A stretch of DNA of 64,000 nt from Mycoplasmopsis glycophila (GTDB lineage: Bacteria > Bacillota_I > Bacilli_A > Mycoplasmatales > Metamycoplasmataceae): positions 310,001 through 374,000 of the forward strand of contig NZ_LR215024.1 in assembly GCF_900660605.1 (NCBI RefSeq), read 5' to 3'. The notes under the pieces were generated by a model. That model worked only from the letters and a program-made list of their open reading frames with translations, searched no databases and was not told where the DNA came from. The translations under genes were made by a program, and so were the position numbers. Positions 55,083-64,000 of the stretch are shown here, piece by piece (within the stretch, counting starts at the first letter, position 1; the number at the start of each line of letters is the position of its first letter).

Positions 55083-56738
55083 ATGAGCAACTACATTTTG
55101 TATAAAAGAAAAAACCCAAAAGGGATTTACATTGCATTAGGAATATCAAAAGGATACGGTAAAGGGATTGGGAATTTAGTTGGATTAGGTTATTGAGAAG
55201 AAATTAAAGAAAAATATTCTCTACAAAACATCGATGATTTAAAACCAATTGCTAGATTGGTTCCTGTTGGAGAAGATAAAATTGAAGTTAAAACCAAATT
55301 TTTCCAATTGCTTAACCCAACATCTGTCGAAACAAATGTGAAAAACGTTGGTATTGAACTTATTTATAAAGTAATTAAAGAACTAGATTTATTTAAAGGA
55401 TTACCTAAAACTAAACACAAATCTTTAGAAGAAGTATTGGAATTTATTGTTGCAACAAGAATAATTCAACCAAGAAGTTATATTTGTCAATACAAAAACA
55501 AAAATGATTTTTTACATGAGATAGATGTAAAAAAATCTTCAATTTATAACTATTTTGATACTTTTTTAGAATATAAAAATACAATTTTAGTCAATATTTA
55601 TAACAAAATGCAAGAATTGACAACTAGAAACACAAAATTAATGCATTTTGATAATACAACTGTTTATTTTCAAAGTTTTTCAAGAGATGGTTTGAGACAA
55701 AGAGGTTTTTCTAAAGACGGAAAGCATGATGAAGATCAAATTGTTGTGGCTATGGCAGTTGATAATAATGGTATTCCTTTTCACTATAAAGTCTTCGAAG
55801 GAAATACTGGAGATTCTAAAACTCTTGTGAAATTTTTAATTGAAATGCAAAGAATTTACAAAACAAAAGACACAGTAATAGTTGCTGATAAAGGTATTAG
55901 TCAAAATGCAAATTTAAGATATTTAGAACAAAAAGGATATAAATATATAGTTCAGAAACGTATTGATATTCTTGGAAAAGAAGATAAAGCATTTATAGTA
56001 AATGATCAAGGGTTTGTTCAGGAAAATGATTATTTTACTAAATCTAGACTCGTCCAATCTGTTTGAGCTAAAAATAAAAATAAAAAAAGATATAGCGATA
56101 CCTTTAGAAAACAATTTGTCTATTTTAGCCCTTCAAAACAAACTTTAGACAAAATAAAAAGACAAAATCTTATTAATAAATTGGAGAAAAAATCTATTAA
56201 CGGTGAATTTCCATTAAGTGCTTTGGTTCCTGAATATAAGAAAAAGTATATGGATGTAGATGGTAAAACAGTTGGAAGATTAAATATCGAAAAAATTAAA
56301 AAAGTCGCTAATGAAGATGGTTTTTATATGATTGAAACCAACATAACAAATATAGATTCAAAAGAAGCGAATGAAATATATAAGGGACAATGAAAAGTGG
56401 AAGAAGGTTTTAGAACTTTAAAATCAGCAATCGAAGTTAGACCGATGTACGTCTATAAAGATGAACATATTCAATCTCATGTGTTTTTATGCTTTTTGTC
56501 TCTAATTGTTTTGAAATATTGCATTTATAAATTAAAGAAATTTTATAAAGATAATGGAGAGATCCAAAAACTCACAATGAATATGTTTATAGATGCATTG
56601 AAACTTATAACAATCACAACAAAGACTGTGAATGGTAAAGTTGTAAGTGAAATCAAGAATAATTTAGACCCAGAACATAAGGAATTAAACAAAATATATA
56701 GTGATTTTCAATATGTAGTGGATGGTCTATCATTGTAA
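55083..56738 (+). CDS. IS1634-family transposase (element 2)
   Basis: A 551-aa DDE transposase of the IS4 superfamily, intact under code 4. The first Asp is in MHFDNTTVYF (~185), the second in VADKGISQNANLRY (~263) and the Glu in YKGQWKVEEGFRTLKS (~440). The N-terminal segment GKGIGNLVGLGYWEEIKE matches the equivalent in element 1. TATAAT lies about 9 nt before the ATG, with no SD, so it may be leaderless. Confidence 0.93.
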
Positions 56739-56750
56739 TTTAAAAGTACA

Positions 56751-56791
56751 AAAAACGAATACGCCTTATTTGTAGGTGTATTCGTTTTTTT
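56751..56791. terminator. terminator at right end of IS element 2
   Basis: AAAAACGAATAC and GTATTCGTTTTT pair across a short loop, giving T tracts on both strands. It lies 13 nt after the transposase stop. Confidence 0.8.
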
Positions 56792-56816
56792 CTTCATTAC
56801 AACTTGGAAACGCAGG

Positions 56817-56978
56817 GAATTAATAGCTTACTTTGTAAATAATAAACAAAAAATAGCACCTAACAAAATTCTGCTAGGTGCTTTTTGTTTGCAAATTTAA
56901 TATTTGATGTTTTGTTTTTCAAGTTCTTCACTAAAGCTATTTACGTATTCTTGATAAACAGATTCGATATTTGAATTT
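56817..56978. repeat. 162-bp direct repeat, right copy (IS target duplication)
   Basis: Second copy of 54789-54950. It carries an orphan rpe tail and terminator, and the true 3' end of the membrane protein gene 56897-57673. Confidence 0.9.
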
Positions 56979-57673
56979 TGAAATTCGGAAGGGATTAGAT
57001 GTATTCCTCAAATAATAAAGTATGTAAATCAAAGATTTTCTGCCTTATTTTCTTCGAAAGCATCAGTAAATTCTCTTACATTAATTTTGATTATTTTAAA
57101 AGGTAATTCATACATGTAAGGTTGTCATTTAAACTCAATATATGAATCTTCTAAAAACTCATTATTTTGGCTATATTTTTTATCAAAATATAAATCATTT
57201 TCGTCGAATGTTCAATTACTTAATATTTGATCAACTTGTTTTATTTTTCTTTTTCTAGTGTAAAAAAACGGAAAAATAAGTAACGAAAGCAAAATTGAGA
57301 TAGCTCCTGTTAGTCCCATTGAAATATATGCAACAATTACATTATCTCGATCTATGAGCATCTCTATTGGAATTAAAAGAATAGAGCAAATAAATCAAAT
57401 TCATGAACCTAAAACAAGTATTAGACAAGTTTTATTTTGTTTTTCTATTTTAGCTTTAAAGATATTTCATGCTTTTAAAAAAATAGCATTTGTCACATAA
57501 GAGTTTTTATGTTCATTTAGTAATATTATTTTCTTGTAAACAAGACTAAAACAACTTTTAAAAGTAAGTGTTGTATCCAATCTTTTTCTCATCTTCACCA
57601 TAAAAAAGAATAGTGAAAATACTATGATAAAAAAGGGCGAAAAACCAATGATGAATTTTAGTTCTAAATACAT
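56897..57673 (-). CDS. membrane protein of unknown function
   Basis: A 258-aa protein I do not recognise. It has an N-terminal membrane helix (FIIGFSPFFIIVFSLFFFMV, ~5-25), a short cytosolic stretch and two closely spaced helices at ~95-150 (LVLGSWIWFICSILLIPI and AYISMGLTGAISILLSLLIF), then a soluble C-terminal domain (~160-258). The ATG at 57673 has AAAGGAGAT upstream; an in-frame ATG at 57706 does not. Its last 82 nt were copied by the IS insertion, so it stayed intact. It follows the amidohydrolase gene by 70 nt and may share its transcript. Confidence 0.75.
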
Positions 57674-57743
57674 TTTATCTCCTTTGTTTTTGCGCCAGAT
57701 TTGCAAAAAATAGTTGCTAGCAGAAAAAACACTTTTGTTCTTT

Positions 57744-59045
57744 TTAGTTTTTTTGTATTTTTTTAGAAACTCTTTTAATTATTTTTTCTACTTGGTTAAG
57801 TATTTTTTCAATTTGCTCTTGTTCAATAATTTTGAATTTGCGATCTTCATAGAGAACTTTACCGTTAACTATAGTAGTTAAAACGTCCCCTTTGCTAGTT
57901 GAATAAACTAGTGAGTTAATGATGTTGTTTTGAGGTTTGTGTGCAGGATTGTTAATGTCTACAATTATTAAATCAGCAAGGAAACCTTTTTGAATTTTAC
58001 CAAGCTCATTTTCCATTTGTAATGCTTTTGCAGCATTCACTGTTGCCATCTTCAGAATATCAAATGCTTTAATTCCAATTGGTGTGTTATTTTTGTATTT
58101 AGATAAAAGAGAAGCTATTTTTATAGTTTCAAACATGTCTAATGTGTTGTTTGAAGCTGCACCATCTGTTCCCAAAGTAATGTTAATACCTTCGTTTTGT
58201 AGATTTAATAAATCCATAATTCCTGAATTAAGTTTTAAGTTAGAAATTGGGTTATGTACTAAAGTAGCATCATTTTTTTTAATTGTTTGAATATCTTTGG
58301 CATTTAGATGAACAGCATGAGCAACAATACTTTTACTATTAACTAAATTAAATTGGTCAACTTTTTGAACAGGTGTTAAATTATGTTCTTTAAGTGAGTT
58401 TTCAACTTCGCTTCGAGATTCATTAAGGTGAATTGTAAGTAAAGCATCAAATTTTTCTTGTAACTCTTTTGCAATTTGAAGTGATTTATCGTTATTTGTA
58501 TAAATTGCATGAGGAGCAACAATTGGGTTTATTAGTTTATTTTTCTCATATTTTGCGAAGAAATTTGATGTTTTAATTATTCTTGCTTCAAGGTCGTTTT
58601 TAGCGATTCCGTAACCTAAAAAAGCTCTCATTTTTAATTTTTGAGCAGCTTTTGCAGCCATATCTTCAAAGAAATACATATCTAAAAATGTTGTTGTTCC
58701 AGAAGCAATCATTTCGAGAATACCTACTAAAGCACCATAATAAATATCTTTTTGTGTTAGTTCGTCTTCAATTGGAAAAACGTAATTAAAAAGTCAATCT
58801 TCTAAATTGACATCATCGACATAGTTTCGAAGTAATGTCATGGCAACATGAGTGTGCGTGTTAATTAAACCGGGCATTACAAGATTTTTTTTGGCATCAA
58901 TAACATAAGTTGGATTAAAATTTTGAATTTCTTTTCCGACGTGAAAAATTTTATTATTTAAAATATAGATGTTTTGATCTTTTAAAATTTCCTCTTTTTC
59001 CATCGTTAAAACGCAAGCATTTTTAATTAAAATTTTACTTTGCAT
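57744..59045 (-). CDS. amidohydrolase, MTA/SAH deaminase-TrzN/AtzA-like family
   Basis: A 433-aa metal-dependent amidohydrolase. After an N-terminal composite-barrel segment come the metal ligands PGLINTHTHVAMTLLRNY (HxH, ~63-80), HLNESRSEVE (His, ~197), VAHAVHLNAKDI (His) and LGTDGAASNN (Asp), in the order seen in 5'-methylthioadenosine/S-adenosylhomocysteine deaminases and ammeline hydrolases. Purine deamination is the likely chemistry; guanine deaminase is an alternative. C-terminal LADLIIVDINNP and VNGKVLYEDR close the beta domain. No RBS stronger than AGAGGTA is seen before the ATG. Confidence 0.9.
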
Positions 59046-59077
59046 ATCGTACCTCTATTTTGGTCACAAATGTGAAA

Positions 59078-59153
59078 TGGTACATCGTACAGGGTTCGAA
59101 CCTGCGACCCGCTGGTTAAGAGCCAGCTGCTCTACCGACTGAGCTAACGATGC
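59078..59153 (-). tRNA. tRNA-Lys(CUU)
   Basis: A 76-nt gene with encoded CCA. The acceptor GCATCGT pairs with ACGATGT, with a G-U first pair. The D arm is AGCTCAGTCGGTAGAGC, the anticodon stem GCTGG/CCAGC has loop CTCTTAA (anticodon CTT), and the T arm has GGTTCGAACC. TATAAT on the minus strand lies 8 nt upstream. Confidence 0.95.
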
Positions 59154-59277
59154 ATAAATAATTATAAAACTTTTTATAATGGTTTTTTGTACAAATCAAT
59201 ATAATTTAAATAAACTTATATAAAGAAGAAAAACCTTTTATTTTAAATTAAAATTGTTTATTCAAAAAGGAGAATTT

Positions 59278-60687
<1,410 letters not shown>

Positions 60688-60702
60688 TAACAGGAGATAA
60701 TA

Positions 60703-61104
60703 ATGAAAATTAATTTTAAATCAACAATCCACCAAAACGGAGAACAACAAGTTATTGAGTTTTCTTCACCAGTAGAAATTACTAAAGAAGGTAATTTTAC
60801 TGTTTTCTCTTTTACAGAACCAAACTCTGATGTTCACAACCGTATTGAAGTTTCAGAACAAGAAATTAATATTTTTGCAGGTTCTACAACAGTTTTACTT
60901 AAAAAAGATCAAAACTTTGAGTTTCCATTAGTAATTCCAATGGAAGACGGAAGCGAACAAACTTTCGAATTAGTTTCTAACTGAACAAAAACACAATTTG
61001 ATGCACCACATTATTATATGTTTGAATACTCTTTATCAAGAGTTGTAAATACTGAATCTGTATTAATTGGTTCATACACAATTGAACTTACTATTTCAGA
61101 ATAG
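60703..61104 (+). CDS. DUF1934/YwiB-like beta-barrel protein
   Basis: A 133-aa cytosolic protein with a repeating beta pattern and no signal or membrane segment: INFKSTIHQNGEQQVIEF at the start, FTVFSFTEP, INIFAGSTTVLL and YYMFEYSLSR, ending GSYTIELTISE. The pattern fits the DUF1934 calycin-like family, of unknown function. RBS CAGGAGAT. It probably shares a transcript with gltX. Confidence 0.6.
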
Positions 61105-61140
61105 AAAACTTCGCTACTAAAGCGAAGTTTTAGTGCTTTT
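61105..61140 (+). terminator. hairpin terminator after the gltX unit
   Basis: AAAACTTCGCT and AGCGAAGTTTT form an 11-bp stem, followed by TAGTGCTTTT. Confidence 0.7.
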
Positions 61141-61165
61141 ATATAAGAAAAAAACAACATTATTT

Positions 61166-61171
61166 TATAAT
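61166..61171 (+). promoter_or_regulatory. -10 box of acpS (leaderless)
   Basis: TATAAT ends 7 nt before the ATG at 61179, with no ribosome site. Confidence 0.6.
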
Positions 61172-61178
61172 TAAAATT

Positions 61179-61484
61179 ATGAAAAATATTGGTGTAGACA
61201 TTACTAAAATTTCAAGATTTGAAAATGCTTCTCTTGCTTTTGCACATAGAATTTTATCAAGTAGTGAATTTGAAAAATTTTTAATGCTTGAAGATGCGAA
61301 AAAACCACTTTTTTTAGCACGCGCATGAGCGATTAAGGAAGCTATTTTTAAAGCTAATAATGATTATTTTAGCTATTCAAAAATTGAACTTATAAAAAAG
61401 AATCACCGTTGAACTTTTTTGAATTTTAGTATTTCTATTAGTCATGATGGCGATACGTTAATTGCTTTTGTGATTGAAAATTAG
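61179..61484 (+). CDS. acpS: holo-[acyl-carrier-protein] synthase
   Basis: Transfers 4'-phosphopantetheine from CoA to acyl carrier protein (101 aa). The Mg-binding Asp is in IGVDITKISRFE (Asp7) and the Glu in ARAWAIKEAIFKA (~50-60). SISISHDGDTLIAF is the usual C-terminal strand. It is followed 8 nt later by plsC, so both act in lipid metabolism. Confidence 0.93.
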
Positions 61485-61492
61485 GAGATAAT

Positions 61493-62263
61493 ATGAAGAA
61501 ATTTGCATTTAATATAAAACTTAAGAAAATGATTTTTGCTTTACCTTGACTTTTTAGAGCGAGAAAATTATGAAGTTGAGCTAGAAAACATAAAAAATCA
61601 CCTGAAATGCTATCAGAAAACGAACGTTTTAGCTATCTTTTAAAATTATCGAAAAAAATTATGAATATTCACAATATTGATATGGAAGTAGTCGGACTTG
61701 ATAATTTACCAAATAAAGGTGGTGTTATTCTTGCGCCTAACCATAAGTCAAATTTTGATGCTTTAGCATTAATTTATGCTTTAAGAAAGCAAACTCAAGC
61801 AAACGATGATGCACACAAAATTCCTACTTTTGTTGCTAAAAAAGAGTTAGAAAAGAAATTTATTATTGGGAATGCTTTGACTGTTTTAGATACTTTTACT
61901 ATTGATCGTAAAAACTTTAGAGAAAGTATTGCGAAGTTAATGGAGTTCGGTGATTTTATTAAAGAAAAGAAAACTTATGGTGTTATTTTCCCTGAAGGAA
62001 CTAGAGTAGCTGGTAAAGAATTAGGTGAGTTTAAAGCTGGTGCATTTAAAACTGCTGAAAAGAATTATTTAAATATTATTCCTGTAGCAATTGTAAATTC
62101 AGAAAAAGCGTTAGATTCAAGTCGTAAAGGACGTCTTAAAGTTACAGTTTCATTTTTAAAACCAATTAAAGCAAGTACTTTTGTCGGTCAAGATAATAAA
62201 GCACTAGGAGAAAAAGTTAGAAAATTAATTTCTGATGAAATAAATAAATATGAACAACAATAA
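61493..62263 (+). CDS. plsC: 1-acyl-sn-glycerol-3-phosphate acyltransferase
   Basis: Adds the second acyl chain to make phosphatidic acid (256 aa). The acyltransferase motif NHKSNFDALAL (NHX4D, ~83-93), the lipid-binding segment FTIDRKNF and FPEGTRVAG (~156-164) are all present. An N-terminal segment FALPWLFRARKLW is weakly hydrophobic and basic, suitable for membrane association. RBS TTAGGAGAT. Its end overlaps scpA by 14 nt. Confidence 0.95.
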
Positions 62264-63041
62264 TGAAAATTTAGTAAATCAAACTAATTCTGAAGACTTT
62301 CGGATTGAAGAATATACTTTCAAATTCCAAAATTTTGATGGTCCACTTGATTTACTTTTATCACTTGTTAAAGATAAAAAAATTAGTTTGTTTGAAATTA
62401 ATTTACTTGAAATAGCAAATCAATATCTAAAAATTATTTCACAAATTCGTGAAAGCGAAATTGATTTAGCTAGCGATTATTTAGTTATGGCCGCTTCGCT
62501 AATTCAACTCAAAGCCAAACTTCTTTTAGATAATCCAAATGAAGAAGAACAACAAGAAGTAGAACAAGAAAAACAACAACTTTTACAACAATTAATCGAA
62601 TATCAACAATTTAAGAACCTCAAAGACACTTTGAAAAAATTTGAGGACGAAAGACAAGAAATTTTTATCAAAAAACCAAGTAATGTAGATGAGTTTATTT
62701 TAGATGATGATAATTCGCAATTAGATGGTCACTCTAACCCTGTAAAGCTTATTTCTGTGCTTCGGAAAATGTTTGAGAGAATTTATGCGAATAAACTTCG
62801 TCAAACTAAAATTGATAATTTTAATTTAACTCCTGCTGAACAAGTGGTCAAAATTAAAGAACTTTTAGCAACTAGAAAAACGTTAGAATTTGAAGAAATT
62901 TTTAATCAACCAAGTTTAAAACACTTTATTGTAACTTTAATTGCTCTGTTAGATTTAGCGAGACAACAATACCTTAAAATTGAACAAGATAATCAATTTG
63001 ATAAATTAAGAATAATTAAAGGAGATTTCCATGAAGAATAA
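62250..63041 (+). CDS. scpA: segregation and condensation protein A
   Basis: The kleisin subunit of the SMC-ScpAB condensin complex (263 aa). The N-terminal signature FDGPLDLLLSLVKDKKISLF (~30-49) is followed by INLLEIANQYLKII and ASDYLVMAASLIQLKAKLLL. The C-terminal winged-helix segment EEIFNQPSLKHFIVTLIALL binds SMC. It overlaps scpB by 11 nt. Confidence 0.96.
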   Translation: MNNNNENLVNQTNSEDFRIEEYTFKFQNFDGPLDLLLSLVKDKKISLFEINLLEIANQYLKIISQIRESEIDLASDYLVMAASLIQLKAKLLLDNPNEEEQQEVEQEKQQLLQQLIEYQQFKNLKDTLKKFEDERQEIFIKKPSNVDEFILDDDNSQLDGHSNPVKLISVLRKMFERIYANKLRQTKIDNFNLTPAEQVVKIKELLATRKTLEFEEIFNQPSLKHFIVTLIALLDLARQQYLKIEQDNQFDKLRIIKGDFHEE

Positions 63042-63606
63042 AATTTTAGAAGCGCTTTTATATATTCAAGGTGATGATGGTTTAACTTTAGAACAAGTTC
63101 AAGAAATTTTTGCGCTAAATAATTTAGCTGAAGCTAAAAAAGTTTTACAAGATTTTCTAAAAAGCTTTAATGAGCAAGAACGTGGTCTTAAAGTTGTCTC
63201 TTTTAATGAAGTGTATAAATTAGCAACCAGAGAAAGTGTTAAAGAATATATTCAAAAATTAGTTTCTGTAACTAAAAAACAAAAACTTTCTAATGCTGCT
63301 ATTGAAGTAGCTGGAATTATTGCTTATAAACAACCAATTACAAGAGGTCAAATTGCTACAATTCGTGGTGTAGCTAGTGACCAGGTTATTAACACATTAC
63401 TTGCTAAAGGTGTAATTGAAGAAGTTGGTATTTCTCCAACTGTTGGTCATCCAGTTTTATACGGAGTAACTAACAAGTTTTATGATTATTTTAAAATTTC
63501 TACAATGAGAGATTTACCTTCGCTTAATGATTTTAATTATATTGAAGGACTTGACAATGAATCAAGCAATGAGTTTGATTTATTTAGTAGTCAAAGAGAA
63601 GAATAA
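63031..63606 (+). CDS. scpB: segregation and condensation protein B
   Basis: Tandem winged-helix partner of ScpA (191 aa). The signatures are ILEALLYIQGDDGLTLEQV, KLSNAAIEVAGIIAYKQPIT and GQIATIRGVASDQVINTLL, then GHPVLYGVTNKFYDYF. The RBS AAAGGAGAT lies inside the end of scpA. Confidence 0.96.
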   Translation: MKNKILEALLYIQGDDGLTLEQVQEIFALNNLAEAKKVLQDFLKSFNEQERGLKVVSFNEVYKLATRESVKEYIQKLVSVTKKQKLSNAAIEVAGIIAYKQPITRGQIATIRGVASDQVINTLLAKGVIEEVGISPTVGHPVLYGVTNKFYDYFKISTMRDLPSLNDFNYIEGLDNESSNEFDLFSSQREE

Positions 63607-63630
63607 TCCATAGAAAGGATTATTTTTTAA
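63602..63630 (+). terminator. intrinsic terminator after scpB
   Basis: AATAATCC and GGATTATT pair across a 7-nt loop and run into TTTTAA, overlapping the stop codon. Confidence 0.8.
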
Positions 63631-63648
63631 TAAATAAGGAGATAATTT

Positions 63649-64000
63649 ATGTTTGAATTAATTGCAACCAAAAATGATGCAGGGCGAACTTTGTTTAAAC
63701 TTTTAATTAAGTATTTAAATAATTTGCCAATCAGCAAGTTAGAAAAGCTCTTCAGAAAAAAAGATATTAAAGTAAATGGTAAAAGAACAAACGATAAAAG
63801 TTTAATTGTTAGCGAAGGCGATCACATTGTAGTTTATGGTGCTACAGATGTTCAAAAAGAGCAAGTTAAAGAAACTCCAACTCAGTTTCTGCAATTAGAA
63901 ATTTTATATGAAGATGACAATATTTTAGTCATTAACAAACCATGTGGAGTAGAGGTGCATGGTGATAATAATTGCCTTGATAATCAAGTACTCAAATATT
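63649..64000 (+). CDS. RluA-family pseudouridine synthase (partial at window edge)
   Basis: The first 117 codons only. An S4-like RNA-binding domain (LEKLFRKKDIKVNGKR and EGDHIVVYG) is followed by the start of the catalytic domain, LEILYEDDNILVINKPCGVEVHG, which is the RluA/RluC/RluD motif I. The catalytic Asp lies beyond the window. RBS TAAGGAGAT precedes the ATG. It is probably an rRNA large-subunit enzyme (RluC or RluD type). Confidence 0.92.
   Translation, partial: MFELIATKNDAGRTLFKLLIKYLNNLPISKLEKLFRKKDIKVNGKRTNDKSLIVSEGDHIVVYGATDVQKEQVKETPTQFLQLEILYEDDNILVINKPCGVEVHGDNNCLDNQVLKY

Larger units (their letters stand above)
54951..56816 (+). mobile_element. IS1634-family insertion sequence (element 2)
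   Basis: An element of 1,866 bp with 17-bp terminal inverted repeats, CCTGAGTTTCCAAGTTG on the left and CCTGCGTTTCCAAGTTG read inward from the right (one mismatch). These are almost the same ends as element 1, although the interiors differ. One intact transposase lies on the plus strand. It is flanked by a 162-bp perfect direct repeat. Confidence 0.9.

Overview
The window is a piece of a Mollicutes (mycoplasma) chromosome. Almost every gene is interrupted by in-frame TGA codons at positions where homologues have tryptophan, so genetic code 4 applies. Base composition is very AT-rich, intergenic gaps are short and no cell-wall genes are seen. Surface lipoproteins, M24 and prolyl peptidases, AsnA, IS1634-like elements and long surface ORFs suggest the hominis/synoviae branch (Mycoplasmopsis or Metamycoplasma type). 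I do not name a species.

Layout. 1-2.9 kb: dnaG end, rpoD, a Nif3-family gene. 3.2-13.9 kb: one 10.7-kb ORF for a ~3,574-residue lipoprotein with an SGNH/GDSL domain and a long helical repeat body. 14-19.8 kb: a PTS EIIBC permease; on the minus strand asnA followed by a lipoprotein whose C-terminal half resembles GT80 sialyltransferases; a BI-1-like membrane protein. 19.9-26 kb: rpsD with a structured leader, rpmE, LemA, a YrdC/TsaC protein, rpmG, Xaa-Pro and prolyl peptidases, two tandem deoxynucleoside kinases and tRNA-Gly. 26-28 kb (minus): endonuclease IV and a potassium-channel-like protein. 28.3-33.5 kb: a 1,703-residue surface protein with GA-like modules and a C-terminal anchor, followed by an IS1634-like element flanked by 421-bp direct repeats and a second identical tRNA-Gly. 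36-39.7 kb (minus): cysS-rlmB-(SigH-like sigma)-rpmG-secE-nusG, matching the Firmicutes order. 39.8-42.7 kb: argS, rpoE, fba. 42.9-46 kb (minus): a decayed paralogue of the large surface protein and an unidentified anchored protein. 46-50.8 kb: an S1-domain gene, a probable small RNA with its own promoter and terminator, recA, rpsO, ribF, a HAD phosphatase and truB. 51-54.8 kb: gmk-prpC-prkC-rsgA-rpe. 55-57.7 kb: a second, divergent IS1634-like element with 162-bp repeats and a membrane protein. 57.7-64 kb: an amidohydrolase, tRNA-Lys, gltX, a DUF1934-like gene, acpS-plsC-scpA-scpB and the start of an RluA-family gene.

Most genes are housekeeping (translation, recombination, nucleotide salvage, segregation, ribosome maturation) in conserved clusters. 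The less ordinary content is the surface layer (giant SGNH lipoprotein, sialyltransferase-like lipoprotein, GA-module protein and its ruined paralogue), a degenerate alternative sigma factor recognised mainly by position, a small structured RNA beside recA, and two insertion elements with unusually long target duplications. At least six genes have a TATAAT box 7-11 nt before the start codon and no Shine-Dalgarno, so they are probably leaderless.
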